64,000 nt of DNA. It comes from Nocardioides sp. HDW12B. GTDB taxonomy: Bacteria; Actinomycetota; Actinomycetes; Propionibacteriales; Nocardioidaceae. A model generated the notes under the pieces. That model had not been told where the DNA came from and made no database searches. It saw only the letters and a program-made list of their open reading frames with translations. The translations under genes and the position numbers were made by a program. The first letter of the stretch is position 1; each line of letters begins with the position of its first letter. Positions 49,909 through 61,000 of the stretch are shown here, in pieces. Location: the NCBI RefSeq assembly GCF_011299595.1, contig NZ_CP049867.1, forward strand, positions 1,116,001 to 1,180,000. Reading direction: 5' to 3'.

Positions 49909-51393
49909 TCAGTCGTCCTGGCGCTCCTCGGTGCGGTCGCCGGCCCAGAGCAGGTGGTAGGTGCCCTCGCGGTCGACGCGCTGGTAGGTGTGGGCGCCGA
50001 AGTTGTCGCGCAGGCCCTGGATCAGCGCCGCGGGCAGCCGCTCGGCCCGCAGCCCGTCGAAGAACGACAGCGACGAGGCGAAGGCCGGGGTCGGGATCCC
50101 GTGCAGCGCGGCGTCGGCCACGATCCGCCGCCACGCCTGGACCCCGTCGCTCACCACGCCGGCGAAGTAGGGGTTGACCAGCAGGCTCACCAGCCCCGCG
50201 TCCTCGGCGTACGCCTCGGTGATGCGGTCGAGGAAGCGCGCCCGGATGATGCAGCCGCCCCGCCAGATCCGCGCGATGCCGCCGGGATCGACGTCCCAGT
50301 CGTGCTCACGGCTGCCGGCGGCGATCTGGTCGAAGCCCTGCGCGTAGGCCACGACCTTCGACGCGTAGAGCGCCTTGCGGACGTCGTCGACGTAGGCGTC
50401 GCGGTCGTCGACCGCGTCGGACGACACCGAGACGTCGGCGAACGCCTCGCGCGCGGCCTTGCGCTGGCCGGCGTGGCCGGACAGCGAGCGGGCGAAGGTG
50501 GCCTCGGCGATGCCGGTGACCGGTACGCCGAGGTCCAGCGCCGACTGCACCGTCCACCGACCGGTGCCCTTCTGCTCCGCCTGGTCGAGCACGACGTCGA
50601 CGAACGGGGTGTCGGTGCCGGGGTCGTCCTGCGCCAGCACATCGGCGGTCATCTCGATGAGGAACGACTCGAGGTCGCCGCCGTTCCACTCCTCGAAGAC
50701 GCCGGCGATGTCCTTCGGCGTCATCTCGAGCCGTCGCCGCAGCAGGTCGTAGGCCTCGGCGATCAGCTGCATGTCGGCGTACTCGATGCCGTTGTGGACC
50801 ATCTTCACGAAGTGGCCGGCAGCGTCCGGACCGACGTGGGTGCAGCACGGGGAGCCGTCCACCTCGGCCGCGATGTCCTCGAAGATCGGCCCCAGCCGCT
50901 CGTAGGCGTGCTCGGAGCCGCCCGGCATGATGCTCGGGCCGTTGAGCGCGCCCTCCTCGCCGCCGGAGACGCCGCAGCCGACGAAGTGCAGCTTCTTCTC
51001 CGCCAACGCCTCTTCGCGCCGGCGGGTGTCGTCGAAGTGCGCGTTGCCGGCGTCGACGATGATGTCGTCCTCGTCGAGCAGCGGGACGAGGTCGTCGATC
51101 ACGGCGTCGGTCGCCTCGCCGGCCTTCACCATGACGATGATGGCGCGCGGCTTCTCGATGGCGGCCACGAAGTCCTCGAGCGACTCGCAGGCCACGAAGT
51201 CGCCCTCGTCGCCGAACTCGTCGACCAGCGACTGCATCTTCTCGACGCTGCGGTTGTGCACGGCCGTCACGTGGCCGTGGCGGGCGATGTTGCGGGCCAG
51301 GTTGCGGCCCATCACGGCCAGACCGGTGACGCCGATGGTGGCGCGGGCGGCGCTGTCGGTCGTGTCAGCGGTGCCGGTGGTGTCGTCGCTCAT
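49909..51393 (-). CDS. gnd: 6-phosphogluconate dehydrogenase (decarboxylating)
   Basis: A 494-residue enzyme: GVTGLAVMGRNLARNIARHG nucleotide motif, GGEEGALNGPSIMPGG, the signature KMVHNGIEYADMQLIAEAYDLL, and RGGCIIRARFLDRI near the C-terminus. It oxidises 6-phosphogluconate to ribulose 5-phosphate and CO2 with NADP+ in the pentose phosphate pathway. The long form (about 480-495 residues) matches GndA. ATG 51393 follows an AGAGGAAC ribosome site. Divergent from the ATPase gene; the 51394-51604 spacer holds a GGACGCC/GGGCGTCC hairpin. Confidence 0.96.
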   Translation of the reverse strand: MSDDTTGTADTTDSAARATIGVTGLAVMGRNLARNIARHGHVTAVHNRSVEKMQSLVDEFGDEGDFVACESLEDFVAAIEKPRAIIVMVKAGEATDAVIDDLVPLLDEDDIIVDAGNAHFDDTRRREEALAEKKLHFVGCGVSGGEEGALNGPSIMPGGSEHAYERLGPIFEDIAAEVDGSPCCTHVGPDAAGHFVKMVHNGIEYADMQLIAEAYDLLRRRLEMTPKDIAGVFEEWNGGDLESFLIEMTADVLAQDDPGTDTPFVDVVLDQAEQKGTGRWTVQSALDLGVPVTGIAEATFARSLSGHAGQRKAAREAFADVSVSSDAVDDRDAYVDDVRKALYASKVVAYAQGFDQIAAGSREHDWDVDPGGIARIWRGGCIIRARFLDRITEAYAEDAGLVSLLVNPYFAGVVSDGVQAWRRIVADAALHGIPTPAFASSLSFFDGLRAERLPAALIQGLRDNFGAHTYQRVDREGTYHLLWAGDRTEERQDD

Positions 51394-51604
51394 GGGTTCC
51401 TCTCGGAGGGGATCTCGGGACGCCGCCCGGGGGAGGGCGTCCGAGGACCACCATGCCCCTCCGCACCACGTCGTACGCCGGCCGGACCCTGGTCACTCGC
51501 CGCGGGCGGGTCCGATCGTGGTCGGCGGCTGCAGCCAGGGACGCCTCAGCGCTGCGGGCAGTGACCAGACGCAGGCTTGGGACGGCGGGCATAGGCTCGA
51601 AAAC

Positions 51605-53035
51605 ATGACGGACAGCCCCGCTGCGCAGACCACGTCGAGCACCGCCCCGCCGGCCGGCACCACGCGGGGAGCCCTGCTCGCGCAGGGCTACCGCTCCCGC
51701 ACGGTCAAGGAGGAGCTCCGCGAGAACCTCCTGTCCCGGCTGCGCGCCGGCGCCCCGGCGTTCCCCGGCATCGTCGGTTTCGACGACACCGTGCTGCCCC
51801 AGCTCGAGGGTGCCCTGCTGGCCGGCCACGACCTCGTCCTCCTCGGCGAGCGCGGCCAGGGCAAGACCCGGCTGATGCGCACGCTCGGCACCCTGCTCGA
51901 CGAGTGGATGCCGGTGGTCGAGGGCTGCGAGATCAACGACGACCCCGCCGCACCGGTCTGCTCGCGCTGCCGCCGCCTGGCGGCCGAGACCGGCGACGAC
52001 CTGCCGGTCGTCTGGGTCCACCGCGACGACCGGTACGTCGAGAAGCTCGCGACCCCGGACACCAGCGTCGGCGACCTGGTCGGCGACGTCGACCCGGTCA
52101 AGGTCGCCGAGGGGCGCACCCTGGGCGACCCCGAGACCGTCCACTACGGGCTCATCCCCCGCACCAACCGCGGCATCTTCGGCATCAACGAGCTGCCCGA
52201 CCTCGCCGAGCGCATCCAGGTGGCAATGTTCAACGTCCTGGAGGAGCGCGACATCCAGGTCCGTGGCTACAGCCTGCGGCTGCCGCTCGACCTGCTGCTC
52301 GTGGCCAGCGCCAACCCCGAGGACTACACCAACCGCGGCCGCATCATCACCCCGCTGAAGGACCGCTTCGGCGCCGAGATCCGCACCCACTACCCGGTCG
52401 AGGTCGAGGAGGAGGTCGCGGTCATCGCCCAGGAGGCCGAGCTCGTCGCGCCCGTCCCGGCGCACCTGCTCGAGGTGCTCGCGCGGCTCACCCGCGGCCT
52501 GCGCGAGTCGTCCTCGGTCGACCAGCGCGCCGGTGTCAGCGCCCGCTTCGCCATCGCCGCAGCCGAGGGTGTGGCCGCCAGCGCGCTGCGCCGCGCGGCA
52601 CGCACCGGCGACACCCACGCGGTGGCGCGCGTCTGCGACGTGCCCGCCGTGCTGCCGACCCTGCTCGGCAAGCTCGAGTTCGAGATGGGGGAGGAGGGCC
52701 GCGAGGTCGAGGTGGTCCGCCACCTGCTGCGGATCGCGGTCGCCGAGACCTTCCGCGAGCGGCTGCTGGGCCTCGACCTGTCCGGCTTCACCGAGCTGTT
52801 CGCCGAGGGTGCGGTCGTCGAGACCGGCGAGCTCGTCACCACCGAGGAGCTGCTCAGCCAGCTCGGCCCGGTGTCGGGCCTGGCGAAGGTGCTGGACCGG
52901 CTGGGCGACGACAGCGACGTCGCGGTCGACCTGGGGCACGTCGCCGCCGGGGTCGAGTTCGTCCTGGAGGGTCTGCACCTGACCCGCCGGGTCGACAAGG
53001 AGAACGTCGGCGGCCGGACGGTCTACGGCGCGTGA
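51605..53035 (+). CDS. MoxR-like/magnesium-chelatase-type AAA+ ATPase
   Basis: A 476-residue AAA+ protein: Walker A LLGERGQGKTRLMRT, an inserted CEINDDPAAPVCSRC segment with cysteines that may hold zinc, GIFGINELPDLAERIQVAMFNVLEE as Walker B region and SANPEDYTNRGRIITPLKDRFG as sensor 1. ATPases of this type remodel partners that have VWA domains. TAGGCT (51592-51597) seven bases before ATG 51605 suggests a leaderless transcript. GTGA overlap couples it to the VWA gene. Confidence 0.9.
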   Translation: MTDSPAAQTTSSTAPPAGTTRGALLAQGYRSRTVKEELRENLLSRLRAGAPAFPGIVGFDDTVLPQLEGALLAGHDLVLLGERGQGKTRLMRTLGTLLDEWMPVVEGCEINDDPAAPVCSRCRRLAAETGDDLPVVWVHRDDRYVEKLATPDTSVGDLVGDVDPVKVAEGRTLGDPETVHYGLIPRTNRGIFGINELPDLAERIQVAMFNVLEERDIQVRGYSLRLPLDLLLVASANPEDYTNRGRIITPLKDRFGAEIRTHYPVEVEEEVAVIAQEAELVAPVPAHLLEVLARLTRGLRESSSVDQRAGVSARFAIAAAEGVAASALRRAARTGDTHAVARVCDVPAVLPTLLGKLEFEMGEEGREVEVVRHLLRIAVAETFRERLLGLDLSGFTELFAEGAVVETGELVTTEELLSQLGPVSGLAKVLDRLGDDSDVAVDLGHVAAGVEFVLEGLHLTRRVDKENVGGRTVYGA

Positions 53036-54996
53036 GCGACCCCCGGTTCCGCTACGGCCCCTGGCACGGGGGGCCGGACCCGCTCGCGCCGCCGTACGAC
53101 GTGCGGCGGGCGCTCGACGAGATCGGCCAGGACGTGCTCGCAGGGGGCTCGTTGCGCGAGGCCCTGCGTGACCTCATGCGCCGCGGGGTCGACGGTCGCC
53201 GGGGCCTCGACGAGCTGCGGCAGCGGGCGCGCCGGATGCGCAAGGCGGCCCAGCGCCGCGGCGACCTGGCCGGCACCCTCGACCAGGTCCGCGCCGCGCT
53301 CGACCAGGCGCTGGCCGCGGAGCGCGAGACCCTCGCCGGGGCCGACGACGCCGACGCCCGCCTGGCCGAGATGGACCTGGCCACGCTGCCCGACGACACG
53401 GCCGGCGCCGTCCGCGCGCTCGACCCCTACGACTGGCGCTCGCCCGAGGCGCGCGCGACGTACGAGGCGATCAAGGAGATGCTCCAGCGCGAGGTGCTCG
53501 ACGCGCAGTTCGCCGGGATGAAGCGGTTCCTCGAGGACGGCGACCCGGAGGCGATGCAGGCCGTCAAGGACATGATGGCCGACCTCAACGACCTGCTCGC
53601 CGCGCACGCGCGTGGCGAGGACACCACCGACCGGTTCGCCGACTTCATGGACAAGCACGGCGAGATGTTCCCGGAGAACCCGGAGAACGTCGACGAGCTC
53701 ATCGACGCCCTCGCCCGTCGCCAGGCGGCCGCCGACCGGATGATGGCCTCGCTGCGGCCGGAGCAGCGCGAGCAGCTCGGCCAGCTGATGAGCCAAGCGA
53801 TGAGCGACCCCGACCTGGCCTCCCAGATGGCGCAGCTGTCGGACAACCTGCGGGCGCTGCGCCCCGGCCTGGAGCGCGGGCCGGCGCAGATGGGTGGGGG
53901 CGAGCCGATGGGCTACAGCGCCGCCGTCGAGGCGATCGCCGACCTCGCCGACCTCGAGGCGCTCGAGCAGCAGCTCTCCGAGGCCGGCGGCCCGGGGTCG
54001 CTCGACGCGGTCGACGTCGACACCCTGGAGAAGCAGCTCGGCGGGGAGGCGGCCGCCGACATGCGCGCGCTTCGTGAGCTCGAGCGCGAGCTGGAGCGGC
54101 AGGGATTCCTGACCTCCGGTGACGACGGGCTCCGGCTGACGCCCCGGGCGGTGCGCCGCCTGGGGGAGACCGCGCTGAAGAAGGTCTTCGACCAGATCGC
54201 GGCGTCGGGGTCGGGCGACCACGACGACCGCCGCACCGGCTCGGCCGACGAGCCGACCGGGCTGACGCGGCCGTGGGAGTTCGGCGACGACCTTCCGCTC
54301 GACGCGGTCCGCACCGTCTCCAACGCCGTACGGCGAGGGGGGCTGGTCAGGACAGGCTCGACCGACGGGGGAGCGCGGCTGCTGGTGGAGGACTTCGAGG
54401 TCGTGGAGACCGAGAAGCGCACCTCGGCGGCGGTCGCGCTGCTCGTCGACCTGTCGTTCTCCATGGTCAACGAGGGTCGTTGGGGGCCGATGAAGCAGAC
54501 GGCGCTGGCGCTCTCGCACCTCGTGCAGACCCGGTTCCGCCAGGACGCCCTGGAGATCATCGGCTTCAACCTGACCGCGCGCCGGATGACGGCCGTCCAG
54601 CTCGCCGAGGCCGAGCCGGAGTGGGTGCAGGGCACCAACCTCCAGCACGCGCTCATGCTCGCGGGGAGGCACCTGCGGCGCCACCCCGACGCCGAGCCGG
54701 TGGTCATGGTCGTCACCGACGGTGAGCCGACGGCTCACCTCTGGCCCGACGGCACCCCGGAGTTCCGCTGGCCCACCACCCGCGAGACGCTGCGCGCCAC
54801 CGTCACGCAGGTCGACGAGATCACGCGCTGGGGGGCGAGCCTCAACCTCTTCATGCTGGGCGAGGACCCCGGCCTGGCCCGCTTCGTCGACGCCATCGCG
54901 CGTCGCTCCGGCGGTCGGGTGTTCACCCCCGACATCGGCCGCTTGGGGGAGTACGTCGTCGCCGACTACCTCCGGGCCCGGCGCGGCCGCCGCTAG
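53032..54996 (+). CDS. VWA domain protein partnered with the AAA+ ATPase
   Basis: A 654-residue protein starting at GTG 53032 inside the ATPase stop. The N-terminal two thirds are helical, acidic and Met/Asp-rich (MKRFLEDGDPEAMQAVKDMMADLNDLL). The C-terminal VWA domain carries the MIDAS LLVDLSFSMVNEG, then GTNLQHALMLAG and VVTDGEPT. The ATPase/VWA pair resembles chelatase- or MoxR/VWA-type chaperone systems for cofactor insertion or complex assembly. Target unknown. Confidence 0.9.
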   Translation: MSDPRFRYGPWHGGPDPLAPPYDVRRALDEIGQDVLAGGSLREALRDLMRRGVDGRRGLDELRQRARRMRKAAQRRGDLAGTLDQVRAALDQALAAERETLAGADDADARLAEMDLATLPDDTAGAVRALDPYDWRSPEARATYEAIKEMLQREVLDAQFAGMKRFLEDGDPEAMQAVKDMMADLNDLLAAHARGEDTTDRFADFMDKHGEMFPENPENVDELIDALARRQAAADRMMASLRPEQREQLGQLMSQAMSDPDLASQMAQLSDNLRALRPGLERGPAQMGGGEPMGYSAAVEAIADLADLEALEQQLSEAGGPGSLDAVDVDTLEKQLGGEAAADMRALRELERELERQGFLTSGDDGLRLTPRAVRRLGETALKKVFDQIAASGSGDHDDRRTGSADEPTGLTRPWEFGDDLPLDAVRTVSNAVRRGGLVRTGSTDGGARLLVEDFEVVETEKRTSAAVALLVDLSFSMVNEGRWGPMKQTALALSHLVQTRFRQDALEIIGFNLTARRMTAVQLAEAEPEWVQGTNLQHALMLAGRHLRRHPDAEPVVMVVTDGEPTAHLWPDGTPEFRWPTTRETLRATVTQVDEITRWGASLNLFMLGEDPGLARFVDAIARRSGGRVFTPDIGRLGEYVVADYLRARRGRR

Positions 54997-55027
54997 GACC
55001 CGGCCGCCGCCCGCCGTACCTCCCTGT

Positions 55028-55066
55028 GCGGTGGGTCCGAGTCACCTCGTGGCTCGGACCCACCGC
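55028..55066. terminator. Bidirectional terminator between VWA and RTX genes
   Basis: GCGGTGGGTCCGAG (55028-55041) and CTCGGACCCACCGC (55053-55066) form a perfect 14-base stem with an 11-base loop, between two converging genes. Confidence 0.85.
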
Positions 55067-55082
55067 AGCAGGAGTGCCCCCG

Positions 55083-58000
55083 TCAGCTGTCGCAGACGAA
55101 GTTCGCCGGGTTGAGGGAGTAGACCGGGTTCGCGTTGGAGCCTCGGTCGGCGTTGTAGACCATGCCCAGCTCCCACCAGCCCGACGTCTTCGACGACGCG
55201 GCCGACACCAGGCCGTCGTCGGCGGCGACCTGCTGCCAGAACGACTCCATCGCCGGCGACAGCAGCCGCATCACCGAGTTGCCGCCGTAGGCGCCCTCGC
55301 AGACGAAGTAGCCGTTGTAGGCGCCCGTCCCGTCGACCATCTTGTCGGTCTGGTTGCTCGGGCTCGGCTTGCTGACGTCGGCCTGCATGCCGTCCTGGCC
55401 CCAGCCGCCGTACATGAAGTCGATGCCCTTGAAGTCGACCGTCGGGTCACCCTGGCGCGAGCCGTTGAGCACCGTCACCAGGTCGAGCTGGTCGGCACCG
55501 TGACCGCCGTAGAGCCGGTCGTGCTGCCACCCGCCCCACGCCCGGTCGTCGCCGTGGCCACCGAAGATCACGTCGTCGTCGAGCCCGGAGATCCCGACCG
55601 GCGAGGTCTCCTTCGTCGGCACCAGGGTGGCGAAGGTCGACCCGACGAACGAGCGGTTGCCCCACATCTGGTCGTTGCCGGCGCCGCCGTGGGTGACGTC
55701 GTTGCCGAGCCCGCCGAGCAGGACGTCGGTCCCACCCACACCGCCGCTGGTGGCCGAGGTCGGCACCGGGTACGTCGTCGTGGTGCGCTTCAGCGTGCCC
55801 GGCACGTTGATCGTCTCGGAGATGAAGCCGCTGGCCTCGACGACCTTGGAGGAGCCGGTCCGGACCGAGGTCACGACCTCGCCGAGGTCACCGAGGACGG
55901 AGTCGTCGCCGGCGTTGCCCTCGAGCTTGTCGTTGCCGAGCTGGCCGTAGAGCTCGTCGTGACCGTCGCCGCCGTGGCCCTCGTCGTCGCCGTAGGCGCC
56001 GGTGCCCTCGTCGGCGCGGGCCGACAGGACCTTGCGGACCAGCAGCTTGCCGGCGGTGGTCTCGCCGGAGCCCTTGTAGGACTGGTAGGTCCACAGGCTG
56101 CCGGCCGCCGCCCGGTCGACGCGCCCGTTGTCGCCGAGCACGGCGTCGTTGCCCGCGTCGCCCCACAGGCGGTCGCCACCGTCCAGCACCTTGTTCGGTG
56201 TGGCCGGGAAGGCGCCCGCGCCGGCCGTGCCGGTGGATCCGGTCACCCCGGTGGTGGTGCCGACGTTGTTCGACGAGCCGCCGAGGACGTCGTCGTCGCC
56301 GTCCCCACCCCGGATGGTGTCAGGGGAGCCCGACGGCGAGGCCGGGTTGGTGTTGCCCTCCAACCAGTCGTCGCCGGCGTCGCCGTCGATCGTGTCTGCC
56401 CCGCACTGGCCGTAGACCAGGTCGCGGTCCGCGTTGCCACGGATCACGTCGTTGCCCGAGACCAGGGTCGACGGCAGCGACTTCGCCACGACCGCGAGGT
56501 CGTAGAGCACCGTCGACCGGGCGGCCTGCTTCGTGTTCGGGTCGGTGCCCGAGCGGGAGATGCGGCCGTTGTCGCCGAGGATCACGTCGGCGTCACCCGA
56601 GGTCGCGGTCGCGCCAGGGGCGTCACCCCACAACGAGTCACCCTCGTCGCGGACCCCGGCGAGGTCCAGCGGGAGCTGGGCCAGGCCCGAGCCACCGACG
56701 ATGTCATCGGCGCCGCTGTCGCCCGCCATGGTGTCGGCGCCGGAGTCACCGGACATGGCGTCATCGTCGTTGCCACCGGACATGGCGTCGTTCAGGCCCT
56801 GGCCGAACATCCGGTCCCGTCCGGCGTCGCCGAACAGCCGGTCGTTGCCGGCGGCCTCGGGCGCCTCGGCGCCCGAGGCACGCCAGACGTCGTACTCCTC
56901 GACGCTCGCGGTCGCCCCGCTCCCGGTCACGCGGCCGTTGTCGCCGAGGACGACGTCGTCACCGGCGTCACCGTTGACCAGGTCGCCGCGGAATGCGGTC
57001 TCCCCGGCGGGCTTGCGGTCGCGGTCGTCGATCTTCTCGCCCTTGACCGTCGCGGTCGCGCCCTGCTGGGAGCCACCGACGAGCACGTCGTCCTCGGTGC
57101 CGCCGCGCAGGGTGTCCGCGCCGCTGTTGCCGTCGACGACGTCGTTGCCGGCGTCGCCGCCCAACGTGTCGTCGCCGGACTGCCCGTAGACACGGTCGCC
57201 CTCGGTGCCGCCGCTGACGACGTCGTCGCCGAACGGGCCCGCAGCTGGGTCGGAGCCGCCGGTCGGGACGTCGAACAGCGTCCGGGTCTTCGCCACGCCG
57301 TTGTCGCCGAGGATCGTGTCGTTCCCGGCGTCGCCGTACAGCTCGTCCCCGGTGTCGGAGGTCCCCGCCCAGGTGGTGCGCGCCGTGCCGGTCGTCAGCG
57401 TGTCCGTGCCGGAACCGCCGACGATGGTGTCGGAACCGTCGCCACCGCGGACGACGTCCGAGCCCGGACCGCCCTCGATGTCGTCCTGGTCGGCGTCACC
57501 CCCGATGGTGTCGGCGCCGCCCTGACCGTAGATGCGGTCGTCGTCGTCACCGCCGGACAGCAGGTCCGTGCCGGCTGCCTTGTCACCGGTCACGTCCTCG
57601 AGCTGCAGCCCGACGAGCAGACCCGCCTTGCGGGCCGGACGGGCGTTGTCACCGGCGATGAAGTCGTTCGCCTGCCCGCCGTAGACGGTGTCGTCGCCGT
57701 CGGCCGCGCCCGTGCCGGTGGTTCCGCCGACGAGCGCGTCGACGCCCTCGCCACCGTTGAGCGTGTCGTCGCCTTCGTTGCCCTCGACCTGGTCGTCGTC
57801 GGCACCGCCGTACGCCGTGTCGTCACCGGTGTTGCCGAGGATCGAGTCGTCGCCCGCGTCGCCGAGCAGCTCGTCGTCGTCGTCCGAGCCCCGCAGGACG
57901 TCCACGCCGTCCTCACCGCGGACGGTGTCGTCGCCGGCACCGCCGACGCCGAGACCGTCCCCGAGACCCTCGAGGAGCACGTCGCCGCCGGCGCCGCCGA

Positions 58001-61000
58001 ACATCGCGTCGTCGTCGTCCTGGCCGAGGAGGCAGTCGGCGTCGCCGTCGCCCGCCCAGGCCAGCGCCGTCAGCGCCTGGCTGGCCTTCACGTCGAACGC
58101 ACCGCCGCCGATGGGCAGCCCTGCGACGACCCCGTTGTCGGCGCTGTCGGTGTCGCCGTCGCCGTCGACGTCCACGAGCCCGTCGACGACGCCGTAGCCG
58201 TCGAGCCGCCCGTCGTCGTCCTGGCTGATCTCGCCGTCGCCGTCGACGTCGGCCTTGCCGAGGGGCTGCGTCTCCGAGCTGGTCGGGCGGATCACGAGCA
58301 CACGCGTCGTGCAGACCGTGACCGAGCCGTCCTCACCGCCCGCGTCGTGATCCTTCACCAAGCCCTCGTACGCCGTACCGCCCGCGTCCGGCAGCCCGAG
58401 GCCGGCGACGCCGGCCTGGCCGTCCGTGAGGTCGAGCGCCTTCAGGGTGCCGGTGTCACCGAGCACCACGTCGGCGGCGTCGCCGCTGTTCACGGCGTCC
58501 GAGCCCGTGCCACCGAGGGTCAGGTCGACGGCCTCGCCGCCCTCGACGAGGTCGTCGCCGTCGCCACCGTCGGCGACGTCGGAGCCGCCCCGACCCTCGA
58601 GGCGGTCGTCGCCGTCGCCACCGCGGAGCTCGTCGTTACCCGCGGCCTCACCGGTCGGACCGTCGTCGCCGTCGAGGGAGTCCTGGTCGCCGTTGCCGCA
58701 GAGCGTGTCGGAGCCCTCGCCGCCGGTGAGCGAGTCGTCGCCCGGTCCACCGGCGAGCCAGTCGTCGCCGACGTCGCCGTTGAGGGTGTCGTCACCGGTG
58801 CCTGTGCCGGCGTTTCCGGTGCAGGCACCGGAGCGGAAGGCCGACACGGGGTTCGCCGTGCGGTTCTCGCCGAAGAGCTGGTCGTCGCCGAGGTGTCCGC
58901 TGAGCAGGTCGTCGCCCTCGCCGCCGATGACGACGTCCGCGAGGTCCTGGGGGCTGACGAACTCGCCGGCCGGCCCAGGCTCCTCCGCGTCGGCGTCGTC
59001 CTCGACGCGCGCGGCTCCCGCTGCGCCTCCGGCGTCGCCAGTGTCGGGCCCGGCCTCCCAGGCCGCGCGTGCGGCCTCGGCCTGCTCCTCGGTGAGGCCG
59101 GGACCGCCGGTGACGCGGTCGTCGCCGGTGCCGCCGTCAACGGTGTCGGCCCCGGCGTCGCCGGTGACGTCGTCGCTGCCGCCGTCGCCGCTGACGGTGT
59201 CGTCGCGCAGGCCGCCGGCGACCATGTCGTCGCCCTCGCCGCCGGACAGCGTGTCGAGGCCCGAGCCGCCGGTGATCTGGTCGCTCTCGGCACCGCCGGA
59301 GACCTCGTTGTCCCCGTTGCCGAGGTTGGCGGTGTCGGGGCCGTCACCGAGGTCGGCCTTGACCGGGACGGTGAAGTCGAAGGTGGTGCCCTCGAGGTCC
59401 ACGCCGGGCAGGAACTCGAGCACGTCGCGGCCGTCGCCGGAGTCGGCGATGATGCGACCACCCTTGGGGACGTCGAACTCCTGGTACTCACCCAGCATCT
59501 CGACCGAGATCCGGGTGACCTTGTCCGCGACCTCCTCGCTGAGCTGGCGGACCTTCACCCGCTCGTCAGGCTTGTCGTTGCCCAGGTTGCGATTGGCCGC
59601 GTTCGGGCCGAGCTTGAGAACCAGGTCCTTGCCGTCGGCAGACGTGGTGGCGAGGAGCGGATCCTCGGTGGTGCAGGTCAGCTTGAAGAGCGTCAGCGGG
59701 GGCGACAGGCGCCAGAGCTCGACCTCGTAGCGCAGTGTCTCGATGAACAGGTCGACCTCGACGAAGAAGCCGAAGAAGAAGTCCAGCGTGCCGCTGAAGT
59801 CGAAGAGGCAGGCAGGGCTGCGTGAGCTGATCTCGGAGAAGCGCAGCTTGCCGTCGGCGTCCGGGTCGTTGAGGTCGGCCGCGAGGGTCAGGGTGACGCC
59901 GCCGTAGAGACCGACGCGGAAGATGCGCACCGAGACGCCGCCCTCGACCTGGACGGTGATGGTCAGGGTCATCTCGGGCACGTCGTTGCCGGCCTCGTCG
60001 AGGTCCTCGACGTAGAGGCCGTCGAGCATGGCGGTCGGGTCGGCCGTGCCGGGCTCGCTGTCGAGCAGGGCACGGATGCCGGCGGTGTCGTAGCCGAGCG
60101 CCAGGTGGGCGGCGAAGGCGATGTTGAACGAGACCCCGATGTCGACCGGGACCGGTCCGGCCATGAAGGGGCCGAACTTCAGCCCGACGCCGGCACTGGC
60201 GTTGAGCGTGCCGAGGTCGAGGCGCACCAGATTGGCGTCCTCACCCATGAGGAGACCGAAGATCTCGGTGAAGTCCTCGAGGAACGGGAAGGTGATCGCG
60301 GTGCCGGTGAGGGCGGGACGGTTGGCGTACTTCGAGATGTTGGACGCGCCCGAGCCGCTGCGGCAGCTGGCAGTCGTGGTCGTGGTGGCGGTCTTGGTGC
60401 ACGGCTTTGCCACGACCTTGCTGATCCCGCGCGGGCTGCCGCTCGGCGCGGCGGGGGCGCAGTTGGTCGGCGCCGGACGGCGCTTGGCCTGTAGGGCCGG
60501 TCCTCGCACGGTGCCGGTGCGGCCGATGCCGTTGGCGCCGTTGGCCTGCGCCCGTGTGGTGTTGATCGTCCTGCTCGTGCCGCAGGGGGCGGTCGCGACC
60601 TGGTTCGGCTCGATGCTGAACTCGCCGGCACCGCCGTTGGGGAGCAGGCCGGCCAGAGGGGACTCGGGGACGCTGGTGCCCAGCGGGATGAGGGTCGTGC
60701 CGCCGACGTCCTCGAGGTTGGCGACGACGTCGAGCACCTCGAGCACCTTGCGCACGAAGCCGAGCCGGGCGCCGGTGACGTTCTCCAGCACGGAGATCGG
60801 CGTGACGGCGGGCTTGCCGAGCTGGACCGCGATGTCGGACACGACCGGGATGGGGGCGCGCAGGGCGTCGATGAGCGGCTTGTAGGGCTTCACGTGGTCG
60901 GCCACCCCGCCGATCACCGGGCCGGCGAAGTCGTTCACGAACGAACCCGCGTCGAGGTAGAGGCTGCCGAAGTCGACCGACCAGTCCTCGTTCAGGTTGA

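Noticed and set aside
55026-59825. 1,599-codon plus-strand open frame
   Set aside because: It is antisense to the RTX gene; its Val/Ala/Asp repeats mirror the GGxGxD codons, and there is no ribosome site or domain.
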